DNA from: DASVXQ01 sp040414855
GTDB taxonomy: Bacteria; Actinomycetota; CALGFH01
Length of the DNA stretch: 64,000 nucleotides
NCBI GenBank assembly: GCA_040414855.1
Contig: JBEDUQ010000189.1
Coordinates: 1-64,000, forward strand
Direction: 5' to 3'
In this document: positions 33,420-41,502 of the stretch, piece by piece
How the letters are laid out: the number at the start of each line of letters is the position of its first letter
Position numbering within the stretch: position 1 is the stretch's first letter
Made by a program: the position numbers and the translations under genes
The notes under the pieces: model-generated
Told to the model about the DNA's origin: nothing
Seen by the model: only the letters and a program-made list of their open reading frames with translations
The model's database searches: none

Positions 33420-34112
33420 TCAGGTCGCGACTTCGAGCACGCCGGCGCTGCCCGACAGGGTCAGCGAGCCCGGGCCGGTGGTCACCTTGTCGACCTTGAT
33501 GTCGGCAGGCAACTGCGGCAGCGGCACGTCGAAGTTGAACTGCGACAGCAGCTGGTTCTCGAGCTGCGCGTTCCGCACGCCGCCGACCTCGACGCTGTCG
33601 GGGAGGAAGGCGAGCTGGCCGTTGCGGGCGCCGAGCCGGCCGGTCACCACCGCCTCGACGCGCTGACCCAGGATCTCGGACTGCACCCGCAGCTTGACCC
33701 CGCTCGCGGTGATGGTCACCGTGCCGCCCTGGAGATGGTCGGCGAGCAGCTTGTTGATCTGCGACTGGCCCAGCTCGACCTGGCCGTCGGTGTGGTCGAC
33801 CCGCACGTTGCCGCCGGATCCGAGCATCGCGGACCGCGAGACCTGGATCCCGCGCAGGTGCACCTCGACGCTCTGGAGGGTGATCCCCTCGGCCTTGGCG
33901 TCGCTGGCCGCCAGGTCGATCCGCGAGAACCGTCCGGTCAGCAGGTGCGGAAGGAAGGGGAAGTCACGCACCTGGACGATCGGCCGCGGCCCGAGGTCGT
34001 ACTTGCGCTCCAGCGCCGTGGTGACGCGGCTCTCGAACAGCCTGGCGGCCGCGAAGTCCGCGCCGACCCCCAGCGCGACCACCAGCAGCCCCGCGATCAG
34101 CAGGCGCCGCAT
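33420..34112 (-). CDS. DUF2993 (LmeA-like) secreted or membrane-anchored protein
   Basis: A 230-residue protein with a single N-terminal signal anchor (MRRLLIAGLLVVALGVGAD) and an extracytoplasmic DUF2993 domain, rich in beta strands. In mycobacteria LmeA of this family supports mannan elongation of lipomannan; DUF2993 resembles lipid-binding TULIP-type domains. Its start overlaps the stop of the MoaD-like gene by one base. The role here is unknown but is likely at the cell envelope. Confidence 0.85.
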   Translation of the reverse strand: MRRLLIAGLLVVALGVGADFAAARLFESRVTTALERKYDLGPRPIVQVRDFPFLPHLLTGRFSRIDLAASDAKAEGITLQSVEVHLRGIQVSRSAMLGSGGNVRVDHTDGQVELGQSQINKLLADHLQGGTVTITASGVKLRVQSEILGQRVEAVVTGRLGARNGQLAFLPDSVEVGGVRNAQLENQLLSQFNFDVPLPQLPADIKVDKVTTGPGSLTLSGSAGVLEVAT

Positions 34113-34357
34113 CAGCGGGAGCCGCCGGAGAACGGTGGCAGCAGCGCCACCTCAACCCCGTCCGGCACCTCCGCGTCCATGTCCCCGCAACGGCCGCCGT
34201 CGACCAGCACGCTGGCGGTGGAGACGGCGCTGGAGAACCGCTCGCCGAAACGGGCCCGCAAGCCGGCGAGGATGTCGCCCAGCCGGCCGGCGGGCACCTC
34301 GACCTCAGCGACCCCGGCGGCCTCGCGCACCAGCGCGAACATGCGGACCCGTACCAC
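34112..34357 (-). CDS. MoaD/ThiS-type small sulfur-carrier-like protein
   Basis: An 81-residue beta-grasp protein. It starts VVRVRMFALVREAAG and ends in GVEVALLPPFSGGSR. MoaD and ThiS need a C-terminal Gly-Gly for adenylation and thiocarboxylation; here Gly-Gly is followed by Ser-Arg, so it would have to be trimmed first or acts differently. The GTG at 34355-34357 has GAGGAG eight bases upstream. It is coupled to the DUF2993 gene by a one-base stop/start overlap and diverges from glnR. No other molybdopterin or thiamine gene is in the window. Confidence 0.82.
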   Translation of the reverse strand: MVRVRMFALVREAAGVAEVEVPAGRLGDILAGLRARFGERFSSAVSTASVLVDGGRCGDMDAEVPDGVEVALLPPFSGGSR

Positions 34358-34372
34358 CCTGCACGCTCCTCG

Positions 34373-34402
34373 TTGTCCCTCTTCCAGGGCGAATGCTACG
34401 GT
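34373..34402 (+). promoter_or_regulatory. Candidate promoter of glnR
   Basis: TTGTCC (34373-34378) and TACGGT (34397-34402) are separated by 18 bases, 86 bases before the glnR start. It resembles a housekeeping promoter. Confidence 0.45.
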
Positions 34403-34487
34403 GCCGGTGGCGCTCCGGTCGCCGCAACCCCGCAGTGGCCCCGACCGACAACGGCGGCCGCGGCGACGGGGAGGTGAGACGAGCAGG

Positions 34488-35213
34488 GTGGCGGAGCTGG
34501 CCTGCCTGACGAACCGGGCCGGGGGAGCGAAGGAGGCCCTTCCCGCGCTCGAGTATCTCGCGCACACCGTCGCCACAGCGCCTCTCGATCTCTCAAGCCT
34601 CGCCGGCGTCCCCGGCAAAGACCTCGTGCTGATCGACGCGACCAGGGACCTATCCAGGGCACAGGCGCTCTGCCGGACCCTGCGCGCCGCGGGTGAGTCG
34701 ATGCAGATCATGGTGATCATCCCAGAAGCCGGACTTGCCGGCTTGCAGCCGGACTGGGGCGCCTCGGATTTCGTGCTCCCGTCCGCCGGCCCGGCCGAGG
34801 TCGAGGCGCGGGTGCGGCTCCAGGTCCAGCGGCCCGAGGCCGCCGAGCCCGACGCGGCCATCCGCGTCGGCGACCTGGTGGTCGACCCGGTCTCGTACCA
34901 GGTCCGGCTGGGCGGCAGGCCGCTCGACCTGACCTACAAGGAGTTCGAGCTGCTGCGCTTCCTCGCCTCGCGGCCGGGGAGAGTCTCGACCAGATCACAG
35001 CTCCTTCAGGAGGTCTGGGGATACGATTTCTTTGGCGGCACCCGCACCGTGGACGTCCACGTGCGGCGCCTGCGCGCCAAGCTCGGTCCCGAGTACGAGT
35101 CGATGATCGCCACGGTCCGCGGCGTCGGGTACAAGCTGTTGCCGGCGGACCAGGCCAGAGCGGAGCGGGAAGCCGCACGGGAGGTGGAGTCACCAGCGGG
35201 TGGACCGCTTTGA
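34488..35213 (+). CDS. glnR: GlnR-type nitrogen response regulator
   Basis: A 241-residue atypical OmpR-family regulator. The receiver half has TLRAAGESMQIMVIIPEAGLAG and SAGPAEVEARVRL, which match actinobacterial GlnR. The winged helix has LDLTYKEFELLRFLASRPGR and YDFFGGTRTVDVHVRRLRAK. GlnR controls glnA, amtB and other nitrogen genes and acts as an unphosphorylated dimer with a charge-paired Asp (DLVLIDATRDL). The GTG at 34488 is chosen by the start of homology; its ribosome-binding site (GAGGTGA) is rather far. The C-terminal tail of about 25 residues after YKLLPAD is longer than usual. Confidence 0.9.
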   Translation: MAELACLTNRAGGAKEALPALEYLAHTVATAPLDLSSLAGVPGKDLVLIDATRDLSRAQALCRTLRAAGESMQIMVIIPEAGLAGLQPDWGASDFVLPSAGPAEVEARVRLQVQRPEAAEPDAAIRVGDLVVDPVSYQVRLGGRPLDLTYKEFELLRFLASRPGRVSTRSQLLQEVWGYDFFGGTRTVDVHVRRLRAKLGPEYESMIATVRGVGYKLLPADQARAEREAAREVESPAGGPL

Positions 35214-35219
35214 ACTGCT

Positions 35220-35249
35220 TTGACAGCAAGGGCCAGACGATGGCACCAT
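35220..35249 (+). promoter_or_regulatory. Candidate promoter of the tRNA cluster
   Basis: A perfect TTGACA (35220-35225) lies 18 bases before CACCAT (35244-35249), with tRNA-Lys starting 18 bases later. The -10 is weak but the -35 is consensus. Confidence 0.45.
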
Positions 35250-35266
35250 CGCGGCGCCCTGCCCGT

Positions 35267-35339
35267 GGGCCGCTAGCTCAGTTGGTAGAGCACCCGGCTT
35301 TTAACCGGGGTGTCGTCGGTTCGAGGCCGACGCGGCCCA
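35267..35339 (+). tRNA. tRNA-Lys (TTT)
   Basis: The acceptor stem is GGGCCGC/GCGGCCC, the D arm is GCTCAGTTGGTAGAGC, the anticodon stem-loop CCCGG-CTTTTAA-CCGGG has anticodon TTT, and the T arm is GTCGG-TTCGAGG-CCGAC. The 3' CCA is not fully encoded. It is the first gene of a four-tRNA cluster. Confidence 0.97.
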
Positions 35340-35357
35340 CCCCGCAAGAAACACCGG

Positions 35358-35430
35358 GCCCCCATCGTCTAGTGGCCTAGGACACCACCCTTTCAAGGTG
35401 GCGACGCGGATTCGAACTCCGCTGGGGGCA
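35358..35430 (+). tRNA. tRNA-Glu (TTC)
   Basis: The acceptor stem is GCCCCCA/TGGGGGC, the D arm GTCTAGTGGCCTAGGAC is typical of tRNA-Glu, and the anticodon loop CTTTCAA has anticodon TTC. CCA is not encoded. Confidence 0.97.
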
Positions 35431-35441
35431 CGTAGGATGCT

Positions 35442-35479
35442 GTGACCGAACCAAGGTGTGACACCAAGGTGTGACCGAA
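35442..35479. repeat. 13-bp tandem repeat between tRNA-Glu and tRNA-Asp
   Basis: ACCAAGGTGTGAC occurs at 35450-35462 and again at 35463-35475. GTGACCGAA flanks on both sides (35442-35450 and 35471-35479). It lies in the spacer of the tRNA transcript and may affect processing. Confidence 0.9.
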
Positions 35480-35483
35480 TCAA

Positions 35484-35559
35484 GGTCCCGTGGAGCAGTT
35501 TGGCTGTGCTCGCCGCCCTGTCAAGGCGGAGGTCGCGGGTTCAAATCCCGTCGGGACCG
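35484..35559 (+). tRNA. tRNA-Asp (GTC)
   Basis: The acceptor stem is GGTCCCG/CGGGACC, the anticodon stem-loop CCGCC-CTGTCAA-GGCGG has anticodon GTC, and the T arm is GCGGG-TTCAAAT-CCCGT. The discriminator base is G. Confidence 0.97.
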
Positions 35560-35594
35560 CTCCGGGCTCCTCGCTTGAGGAGCCGCGGTCGCTC

Positions 35595-35670
35595 GGGCAG
35601 GTAGCTCAGTCGGTAGAGCGTGCGGCTGAAAACCGCAAGGTCGGCGGTTCGATCCCGTCCCTGCCCACCA
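35595..35670 (+). tRNA. tRNA-Phe (GAA) with encoded CCA
   Basis: The acceptor stem is GGGCAGG/CCTGCCC, the anticodon loop CTGAAAA has anticodon GAA, and the T arm is GGCGG-TTCGATC-CCGTC with one G-U pair. ACCA follows directly, so CCA is encoded, unlike in the three tRNAs upstream. Confidence 0.97.
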
Positions 35671-35998
35671 CAAACGGAACGGCGTGGCGTTTGCGGTACC
35701 GGCAGCCGCGACCATCAGCACGATCGCGATACCGACCAGCGCGAACGCCGCGAGAACCCGGCGGAAGCGCTGGCTGGGCATATCCCTCCTGAACACACCC
35801 GAGTGCGGATCCGCCGAAGGCTGCCGCGAATGGGACGATCGGGCATCAACTCCGCCAAGAGCGCCAGGCTCGCGGATCCTGCCGTAGTCGCAGTGCGGGT
35901 CCACCTCGTCCGGCCGGTCGGGCCCAGGCCCGCACCACCAATTGCCGGCGCATTCGTGTGAATGCCCGCGCAACAGATATGGTCTGCGGCGGTGCGCT
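35671..35998. other. Spacer between tRNA-Phe and the PASTA kinase
   Basis: These 328 bases hold no sure gene. On the minus strand an ATG at 35779-35781 has AGGAGG three bases upstream and opens a frame whose first 30 residues look like a signal peptide (RRVLAAFALVGIAIVLMVAA), but it then runs antisense through tRNA-Phe and the tRNA-Asp end to 35521. A short secreted peptide gene is possible; the full 86-residue frame is not believable. Confidence 0.4.
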
Positions 35999-37444
35999 AT
36001 GAACACGATTGGTCACACTCAGGCGATGGGCCCCCGCATTGTGGGCGGCCGCTACGAGGTTGGCAGGCTGCTGGGCGCCGGCGGCATGGCCGAGGTGTAC
36101 GAGGGCCTCGACCGGCTGCTTGCCCGCAGGGTCGCCATCAAGGTCCTGCTCGCCCAGTACGCCCACGACCCCGCCTTCCTCGCCCGCTTCCGCCGCGAGG
36201 CGCAGGCCGCCGCCAGCCTGTCGCACCCCAACATCGTCGGGGTGTACGACACCGGCTCGGAGGGTGACACCTGGTTCATCGTCATGGAGCTGATCGCCGG
36301 CAACACGCGGCGCGAGCTGATCCAGCTCCACGGCCCGGTCCACCCGGCCCGCGCCGCCGAGATCTGCTCGGAGGTCTCCGGCGCTCTGGCGGTGGCGCAC
36401 ACGCGGGGGATCGTGCACCGGGACATCAAGCCGGGCAACGTGATGCTGACCACCGACGGCAACGTCAAGGTGATGGACTTCGGGATCGCCAGGGCCACCG
36501 CGGTGCCGTCGATCACCCAGACCTCGGCGGTGGTTGGGACCGCCCAGTACATCTCTCCCGAGCAGGCGCAGGGCATGGAGGCGGATGCACGCAGCGACAT
36601 CTACTCGCTCGGCTGCTGCCTGTACGAGATGGTCACCGGCCAGCTGCCGTTCACCGGGCCGACCCCGGTCGCGATCGCCTACCGCCACATGCACGAGCAT
36701 CCCACGCCGCCGCGGGCGCTCAATCCGGACGTGCCGGAGCCCTTGGAGCGGGTGTGCCTGAGGGCGATGGCCAAGCGGCCAGAGGACCGCTACCAGACCG
36801 CCGTCGACTTCCAGCAGGACCTCGAGCGGGTCAGGGCAGGCGCGCCGGCCATCGCCGGCATCCCCCTGGCCAGCCGGCAGACCCAGGCGCTCGGCGCCAC
36901 GCTCGGCACGCCGGCGGACGCCCAGACGACCGTCCTTGACCGCGGCACCGCCGCCATACCCGGTCGGGCGGCGCGCTACGGCGGACCTGGTGGTGGGATC
37001 GGCGCGCCCTCCCGGCCTCGCGCCCGGCGCTGGCGAGCGCCGTTGCTGATGCTGGCCACACTGGCGCTCACAGGGATCGTGGCGATGATGGTGGTCCGCG
37101 CGATGGAGATCCTGCCAGTGCCCACGACGACGCTGCCACCGATCACCACGCTGCCGCCCAACACCAGCCCCGCGACCCCCACCGCGGCTCCGACCTCCAC
37201 GCCGGAGTCGACGACGCTCTCAGGCGGGGTGACGGTCCCCAACGTGATCGGCATGCGCGCCAGCCGCGCGACCGAGACCCTCCAAGCCGCCGGACTCAAG
37301 GTGTTCAGGCAGGAGAGCCCCTCGGGTAGCCACAGGGGGAGTCGGGTCGTCAGCCAGCTACCCCCCGCGGGACAGCAGGTGCCGCGGGACAGCAACGTCG
37401 TGATCGTCGTCGGCGCGTCCGACCACAAGGACGAGAACGACTGA
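35999..37444 (+). CDS. Membrane Ser/Thr protein kinase with one PASTA repeat (PknB-like)
   Basis: About 481 residues. The kinase domain (about 20-290) has GAGGMAEVYEG, the Lys in VAIKVLL, HRDIKPGNVMLTTDG and VMDFGIARA, so it should be active. A linker, a helix (LLMLATLALTGIVAMMVV, about 362-384) and a Thr/Pro-rich extracellular stretch lead to a single PASTA repeat starting VTVPNVIGMRASRATETLQA. PknB-type kinases usually have three or four PASTA repeats. I take the ATG at 35999; one at 36026 is also possible. No cognate phosphatase or divisome gene is adjacent. Confidence 0.9.
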   Translation: MNTIGHTQAMGPRIVGGRYEVGRLLGAGGMAEVYEGLDRLLARRVAIKVLLAQYAHDPAFLARFRREAQAAASLSHPNIVGVYDTGSEGDTWFIVMELIAGNTRRELIQLHGPVHPARAAEICSEVSGALAVAHTRGIVHRDIKPGNVMLTTDGNVKVMDFGIARATAVPSITQTSAVVGTAQYISPEQAQGMEADARSDIYSLGCCLYEMVTGQLPFTGPTPVAIAYRHMHEHPTPPRALNPDVPEPLERVCLRAMAKRPEDRYQTAVDFQQDLERVRAGAPAIAGIPLASRQTQALGATLGTPADAQTTVLDRGTAAIPGRAARYGGPGGGIGAPSRPRARRWRAPLLMLATLALTGIVAMMVVRAMEILPVPTTTLPPITTLPPNTSPATPTAAPTSTPESTTLSGGVTVPNVIGMRASRATETLQAAGLKVFRQESPSGSHRGSRVVSQLPPAGQQVPRDSNVVIVVGASDHKDEND

Positions 37445-37679
37445 GGCAGGCTGGGCACCGGGGCAAGCTCTACGTCGTCCAGCGTCGAGCCGCGATGGCA
37501 GCGGCGGGGGCGCCGGAGGTCTCACGGCTCCTGAAGGAGGTGCGGCGGATCGCCCAGGACCCGGGCGGACCTGCGCGAGCCAGGGGCGTTTGGGCCGCCG
37601 CTGCTCGGGGAGTCGGGCGCCGGAGGGGGCCAACGACGCCGAGCCGGTGCGGCCGAGCCGGTGTGGGGGGCGTTGCGGG

Positions 37680-38765
37680 ATGCGGGTGGTCCACGTCGCC
37701 GCGACCGCGTTCGGGCCGGGCGGGCTCTATGGCGGTGGAGAGCGATACCCGCTGGAGCTGGCGCGAGCACTCGCGGCTGACACGGAGTGCGAGCTGGTGA
37801 GCTTTGGCGACCGCCCGGGCCAATGGCGCGACCGCGACGGTCTGTCCGTCCGGGTCCTGCGACCGGTCGGGCGCCTGCACGGCCATCCCGCCCAGCCGGT
37901 GGACCCGCGGCTCCCGATGGCGGTTGCCGGCGCCGACGTCGTCCACGCGCATCACTTCCGCAGCTTCCCGACGGGCGTCGCGGCCGTCACGGCCCGTGCC
38001 CTGCGCGCTGGTACGGCGGTCACCGACCACGGTCTGATGGGCAGCGGCCGGCGCGGAGCGTTCCACCGGCTGTTCGACCGTTTCCTCACCGTGTCCCGGT
38101 TCTCGGCCAGCGTCCTGGACGCGCCGCCGGAGAAGACCACGGTGATCTACGGCGGCGCGGACCCGCGGCGATTCGCGCCGGACGCCAAGTCGGACCGGGA
38201 AGGCGTCCTGTTCACCGGCCGCCTGACCCCCCACAAGGGGATTGACCGCCTGATCCGGGCGCTGCCGGCCGGCGCCAGCCTCCGGATCGCCGGCAGCGCC
38301 GGGCACGACCCCCAGAGCCCCGAGCGGGAATACCCGGAGCTGCTCCGCCAGCTCGCCGGCGACCGGGATGTCAGCTTCCTCGGCCCGGTGCCCGATCCCG
38401 ACCTGCCCGACCTGTACCGCGGCGCGGCCGTGCTGGCGCTGCCGTCGGTCAACCGGACCTGCTACGGCCGGCCTGTCCCGGTCGCCGAGCTGCTCGGGCT
38501 GGTCGCCCTCGAGGCCATGGCGTGCGGCACGCCGGTGATCGCCAGCCGAACCGGAGGCCTGGCCGAGGTGGTGGTGGACGGGGAGACCGGATTTCTGGTG
38601 GAGCCGGGCGACGTCGACGCCCTCCGCGATCGGCTCGCGCTGGTGCTCTCCGACCGCCGGCTCGCCGCCCGGCTCGGGAGCAACGCGCGTGCGCTGGTGG
38701 TCGAGCGGTTCACCTGGCGCATCTGCGCCGAGCGCTGCCTCGCCGCCTACGAGACGCTGCGATAG
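37680..38765 (+). CDS. GT4 family glycosyltransferase
   Basis: A 361-residue retaining glycosyltransferase with a GT-B fold. The N-terminal domain starts MRVVHVAATAFGPGGLYGGG (acceptor site), and the C-terminal domain has VLFTGRLTPHKGIDRLIRAL and the donor-binding ELLGLVALEAMACGTPVIAS. The sugar and acceptor are unknown. The ATG at 37680 lacks a clear ribosome-binding site. The preceding 235 bases (37445-37679) contain no convincing gene. It is convergent with bldC. Confidence 0.88.
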   Translation: MRVVHVAATAFGPGGLYGGGERYPLELARALAADTECELVSFGDRPGQWRDRDGLSVRVLRPVGRLHGHPAQPVDPRLPMAVAGADVVHAHHFRSFPTGVAAVTARALRAGTAVTDHGLMGSGRRGAFHRLFDRFLTVSRFSASVLDAPPEKTTVIYGGADPRRFAPDAKSDREGVLFTGRLTPHKGIDRLIRALPAGASLRIAGSAGHDPQSPEREYPELLRQLAGDRDVSFLGPVPDPDLPDLYRGAAVLALPSVNRTCYGRPVPVAELLGLVALEAMACGTPVIASRTGGLAEVVVDGETGFLVEPGDVDALRDRLALVLSDRRLAARLGSNARALVVERFTWRICAERCLAAYETLR

Positions 38766-38874
38766 CGCGCACAGACCGCGCACGCGATGGCGCGCGGCGG
38801 CGGCCGCGACGGTGGAGTCGCCCCCCGAGGTCTCGGCGGACCGGTGCCCGACCGAGAGGAGTTGTCAGTGACGC

Positions 38875-38892
38875 GGTCTCGGAGCCGAGACC
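38875..38892. terminator. Hairpin between convergent glycosyltransferase and bldC
   Basis: GGTCTCGG (38875-38882) and CCGAGACC (38885-38892) form a perfect 8-bp stem around two bases. A tetraloop form would use a 7-bp stem. It lies between two convergent genes and could serve as a bidirectional terminator. Confidence 0.5.
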
Positions 38893-38946
38893 CCGTCCCT
38901 CCGACCTGCCCCCCTCGGCCGGGTCACACGGATGTCGACGAAGAGC

Positions 38947-39159
38947 TCAGTTGCCCGCTTCGACTCCACGGAGCAGCTGGCGAACTTCGGTCTCCCGGTA
39001 GCGACGGTGCCCGCCAAGGGTGCGGATGCTGGAGAGCTTCCCAGCCTTCGCCCAACGGGTCACGGTCTTGGGGTCGACGCGAAAGAGCGCGGCCACCTCT
39101 GCCGGGGTCAGCAACGCCTCTGGTGCAGGCGTGTTCTGAACGTTACGACTGGCGGACAT
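38947..39159 (-). CDS. bldC: BldC-type MerR-like developmental regulator
   Basis: A 70-residue single-domain MerR-like DNA-binding protein. LLTPAEVAALFRVDPKTVTR and the following WAKAGKLSSIRTLGGHRRYR match Streptomyces BldC almost residue for residue. BldC binds head-to-tail on direct repeats and delays entry into sporulation. The ATG at 39157-39159 has GAGGTGG five bases upstream; a GTG three codons earlier lies within that site. The order bldC, hypothetical, amino-acid dehydrogenase is as I recall it in Streptomyces. Confidence 0.95.
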   Translation of the reverse strand: MSASRNVQNTPAPEALLTPAEVAALFRVDPKTVTRWAKAGKLSSIRTLGGHRRYRETEVRQLLRGVEAGN

Positions 39160-39333
39160 AGTTGCCACCTCACCTTAGGAACCCTCCCCGCGGGTCCGGA
39201 TTCTCGCGGAGATCCTGATCATCCTAGAGGCGTCGAATGGGACAGACCATAGCAACTTAGGGCTATTTCTCCCCCTGCCTACTAGGACTATCGGCACCTG
39301 ACCGTGTGGTCTTTAGCAAATGGGGCGGAGGGA

Positions 39334-40161
39334 TCAATTGCTGGCTTCCCGTCCGCGGACGACAGACCAACGCTCACTGAGCAGGCCGTACAACTCAGCG
39401 GAGCGATCCAGATCTCCTTCTTCCAATGCTTCGAGCGCCTCCCACACCTCGGCGACCGAGTGGTCTTCGACGAGGTCTCCGAAGGGGATGATCCTCGTTA
39501 GCCCACCGTAGTCGAGTTGGACCAGGCTATCGGGGTCGAACCCGTGCAGCCATTCGAGTACCCCTTCAACTGCGTCGACCATCTCGGTGTCTTCCATTAG
39601 CTCCCGAAGAACGCCAAGCGCACGAGAGACCCGGGCAAGCGCGTTCTGCATGGTCGCCTGATAGGTCAGGCTGGCGTGGAGCGCGCCGCGTGGGGGCTCG
39701 ATGGTGCGTTCGGCGGCTTCGAAGACGGCGAACCAGGGCAGGGGCACGTGCCACACCGCCTGTTGGATGTGGCTGCGCGATCCCGGCTGGTCGCTGCGGA
39801 GCCGCTCCAGCGCCCGCGACGCCCGCTCCACGTCGCCAGGGGCCACGAAGGCGTCGGCGACCCCGTCGGGCAGGGACTCGTGGAACGAGACCAGCGACTC
39901 GAGCGTCCGCAGCTCGGTGTGGAGCGGGCAGATGTACACGGTCCCACCGATCCGCTGGACCAGCGCATGCTCGGGCTCTTCCTTCACCGCCAGGCCGAGC
40001 GCTCGGGCGAGGCCCCGCCGCTCCTCCTGGCCGACCAGAACGTTGGCAGGCAACAGCCGGCCGCCCTCGACATAGGCGGCCCAATGGGTCCGCTCGCGTG
40101 CCGGGAAGGCGGCCAGCGGCTGGAAGACCCGCAGGTAGGCTGCTGCCGTATGACCCTCCAT
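39334..40161 (-). CDS. Conserved hypothetical protein upstream of bldC
   Basis: A 275-residue soluble protein of unknown function. It begins MEGHTAAAYLRVFQPLAAFP and has RIGGTVYICPLHTELRTLES in the middle; the C-terminal third is acidic and predicted helical. There are no membrane segments or catalytic motifs that I recognise. From memory, an equivalent gene stands between the amino-acid dehydrogenase gene and bldC in Streptomyces. Its promoter appears to give a leaderless mRNA. It diverges from the dehydrogenase gene. Confidence 0.8.
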   Translation of the reverse strand: MEGHTAAAYLRVFQPLAAFPARERTHWAAYVEGGRLLPANVLVGQEERRGLARALGLAVKEEPEHALVQRIGGTVYICPLHTELRTLESLVSFHESLPDGVADAFVAPGDVERASRALERLRSDQPGSRSHIQQAVWHVPLPWFAVFEAAERTIEPPRGALHASLTYQATMQNALARVSRALGVLRELMEDTEMVDAVEGVLEWLHGFDPDSLVQLDYGGLTRIIPFGDLVEDHSVAEVWEALEALEEGDLDRSAELYGLLSERWSVVRGREASN

Positions 40162-40169
40162 GCCGCTTG

Positions 40170-40175
40170 AGTATA
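40170..40175 (-). promoter_or_regulatory. -10 element implying a leaderless transcript
   Basis: TATACT on the minus strand (40175-40170) lies eight bases before the ATG at 40161-40159. Transcription should start within about two bases of the ATG, so the mRNA would be leaderless. No ribosome-binding site is visible, which fits. Confidence 0.5.
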
Positions 40176-40336
40176 TGCACGCGTGAGCTTGGGTCCTTCG
40201 CCGGGCGCGAGCGGGGCTCGCGAACGTGCTCCCGAAATCGTGTGATAGGTTGGCGATCCGGCTGGGCTACCCTCGAGCCGGCAACGATGCCGCTCCGGCG
40301 GTGAACCCGTCGGGGCTCAGTCAGGGAGGGTCATCC

Positions 40337-41413
40337 ATGGGAGCTTTCGAGCTCATGGGTGGCGAGTACGAGCAGGTCGTCTACAACCACGACCCCGACT
40401 CCGGCCTCAGGGCCATCATCGCCATCCATTCCACCGCGCTCGGCCCGGCCCTCGGCGGCACCCGCTTCTATCCCTACGCGACCGAGGAGGACGCGCTCCG
40501 CGACGTCCTCCGGCTGGCGCGCGGGATGAGCTACAAGGCCGCCGCCGCCGGTCTGGACCTCGGCGGGGGCAAGGCGGTGATCATCGGCGACCCCAAGCGG
40601 ATCAAGAGCGAGGCCCTCCTGCGCGCCCATGGCCGCTTCGTCGAGAGCCTCGGCGGTCGCTACATCACCGCCGAGGACGTCGGCACCTACAGCGCCGACA
40701 TGGACCTGGTCGCCCGCGAGAGCCGCTTCGTCTGCGGCCGCTCGGTGATCAACGGCGGCGGCGGCGACCCCTCGATCAACACCGCCTACGGCGTCTTCCG
40801 CGGCATGCACGCGGTCGCCGAGGAGCAGTGGCAGGAGCACGACCTGGCCGGCAGGCACGTCGCGGTCCAGGGCGTCGGCAAGGTCGGCCACGAGCTCTGC
40901 CGCCTGCTCAGCGAGGCCGGCGCCCGGCTGACGGTGGCCGACGTCGACCTCGACAACGTCGCCAGGGCGGTCGGCGACTTCGGGGCCGAGACGGTCGACC
41001 CGGGCAAGATCCACGCGGTCCAGTGCGACATCTTCGCGCCGTGCGCGCTCGGCGGCGTGATCGACGACGACACCCTGCCCGCGCTCGCCTGCGCCGCTGT
41101 CGCCGGCTCGGCGAACAACGTGCTCGCCAGGCCCGAGCACGGCAGGGCCCTCCGCGACCTCGGCATCCTCTATGCGCCGGACTACGTGATCAACGCCGGC
41201 GGACTGATCAACGTGGCCGACGAGCTGCGCGGCTACTCGGCCGAGCGGGCGCGCGCCGACGTCGAGAACGTCTACGGGAACCTGCGGATGATCTTCCACC
41301 AGGCCAAGGAGCGCGGGATCCCGACCAGCGAGGCGGCCGACCGCTTCGCCGAGCGGCGCATGCGCGAGGTCTCCCGGATCGGCATGGTGCGGGTCCTCCC
41401 CGGGATCAAATAG
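40337..41413 (+). CDS. Leu/Val-type branched-chain amino acid dehydrogenase
   Basis: A 358-residue NAD-dependent dehydrogenase of the Glu/Leu/Phe/Val family, at the length of leucine and valine dehydrogenases. ALGPALGGTRFYPYATEEDA and the catalytic-Lys segment AAGLDLGGGKAVIIGDP are diagnostic, and the Rossmann motif is VAVQGVGKVG. It reversibly deaminates branched-chain amino acids to oxo acids, which feed branched fatty-acid synthesis. The ATG has GGGAGGG six bases upstream. It is convergent with purM. Confidence 0.93.
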   Translation: MGAFELMGGEYEQVVYNHDPDSGLRAIIAIHSTALGPALGGTRFYPYATEEDALRDVLRLARGMSYKAAAAGLDLGGGKAVIIGDPKRIKSEALLRAHGRFVESLGGRYITAEDVGTYSADMDLVARESRFVCGRSVINGGGGDPSINTAYGVFRGMHAVAEEQWQEHDLAGRHVAVQGVGKVGHELCRLLSEAGARLTVADVDLDNVARAVGDFGAETVDPGKIHAVQCDIFAPCALGGVIDDDTLPALACAAVAGSANNVLARPEHGRALRDLGILYAPDYVINAGGLINVADELRGYSAERARADVENVYGNLRMIFHQAKERGIPTSEAADRFAERRMREVSRIGMVRVLPGIK

Positions 41414-41449
41414 CCGCCGGAGGCGACGACCAGCCGGGCGGCCGGCGGC

Positions 41450-41502
41450 TCCAGCCCTGGGCGGTGACCCCGCCGCTCAGCCCTGGGCGGTGACCTCGCC
41501 CA
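41450..41502 (-). repeat. 26-bp tandem duplication of the purM 3' end
   Basis: The last codons and stop of purM (41502-41477) are repeated immediately downstream (41476-41450). An 18-base core is identical at 41478-41495 and 41452-41469. In the second copy the stop TGA reads TGG after a one-base insertion. Confidence 0.92.

Noticed and set aside
35442..35670. Attachment site of an integrative element at the tRNA cluster
   Set aside because: The 13-bp tandem repeat lies in the tRNA spacer and not in a tRNA 3' end, and no second copy of a tRNA end or integrase was seen nearby.
37495..37800. Possible small gene before the GT4 glycosyltransferase
   Set aside because: The frame starts with an amphipathic stretch but turns into Arg/Gly-rich sequence and overlaps the glycosyltransferase start. 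No ribosome-binding site or homology supports it.
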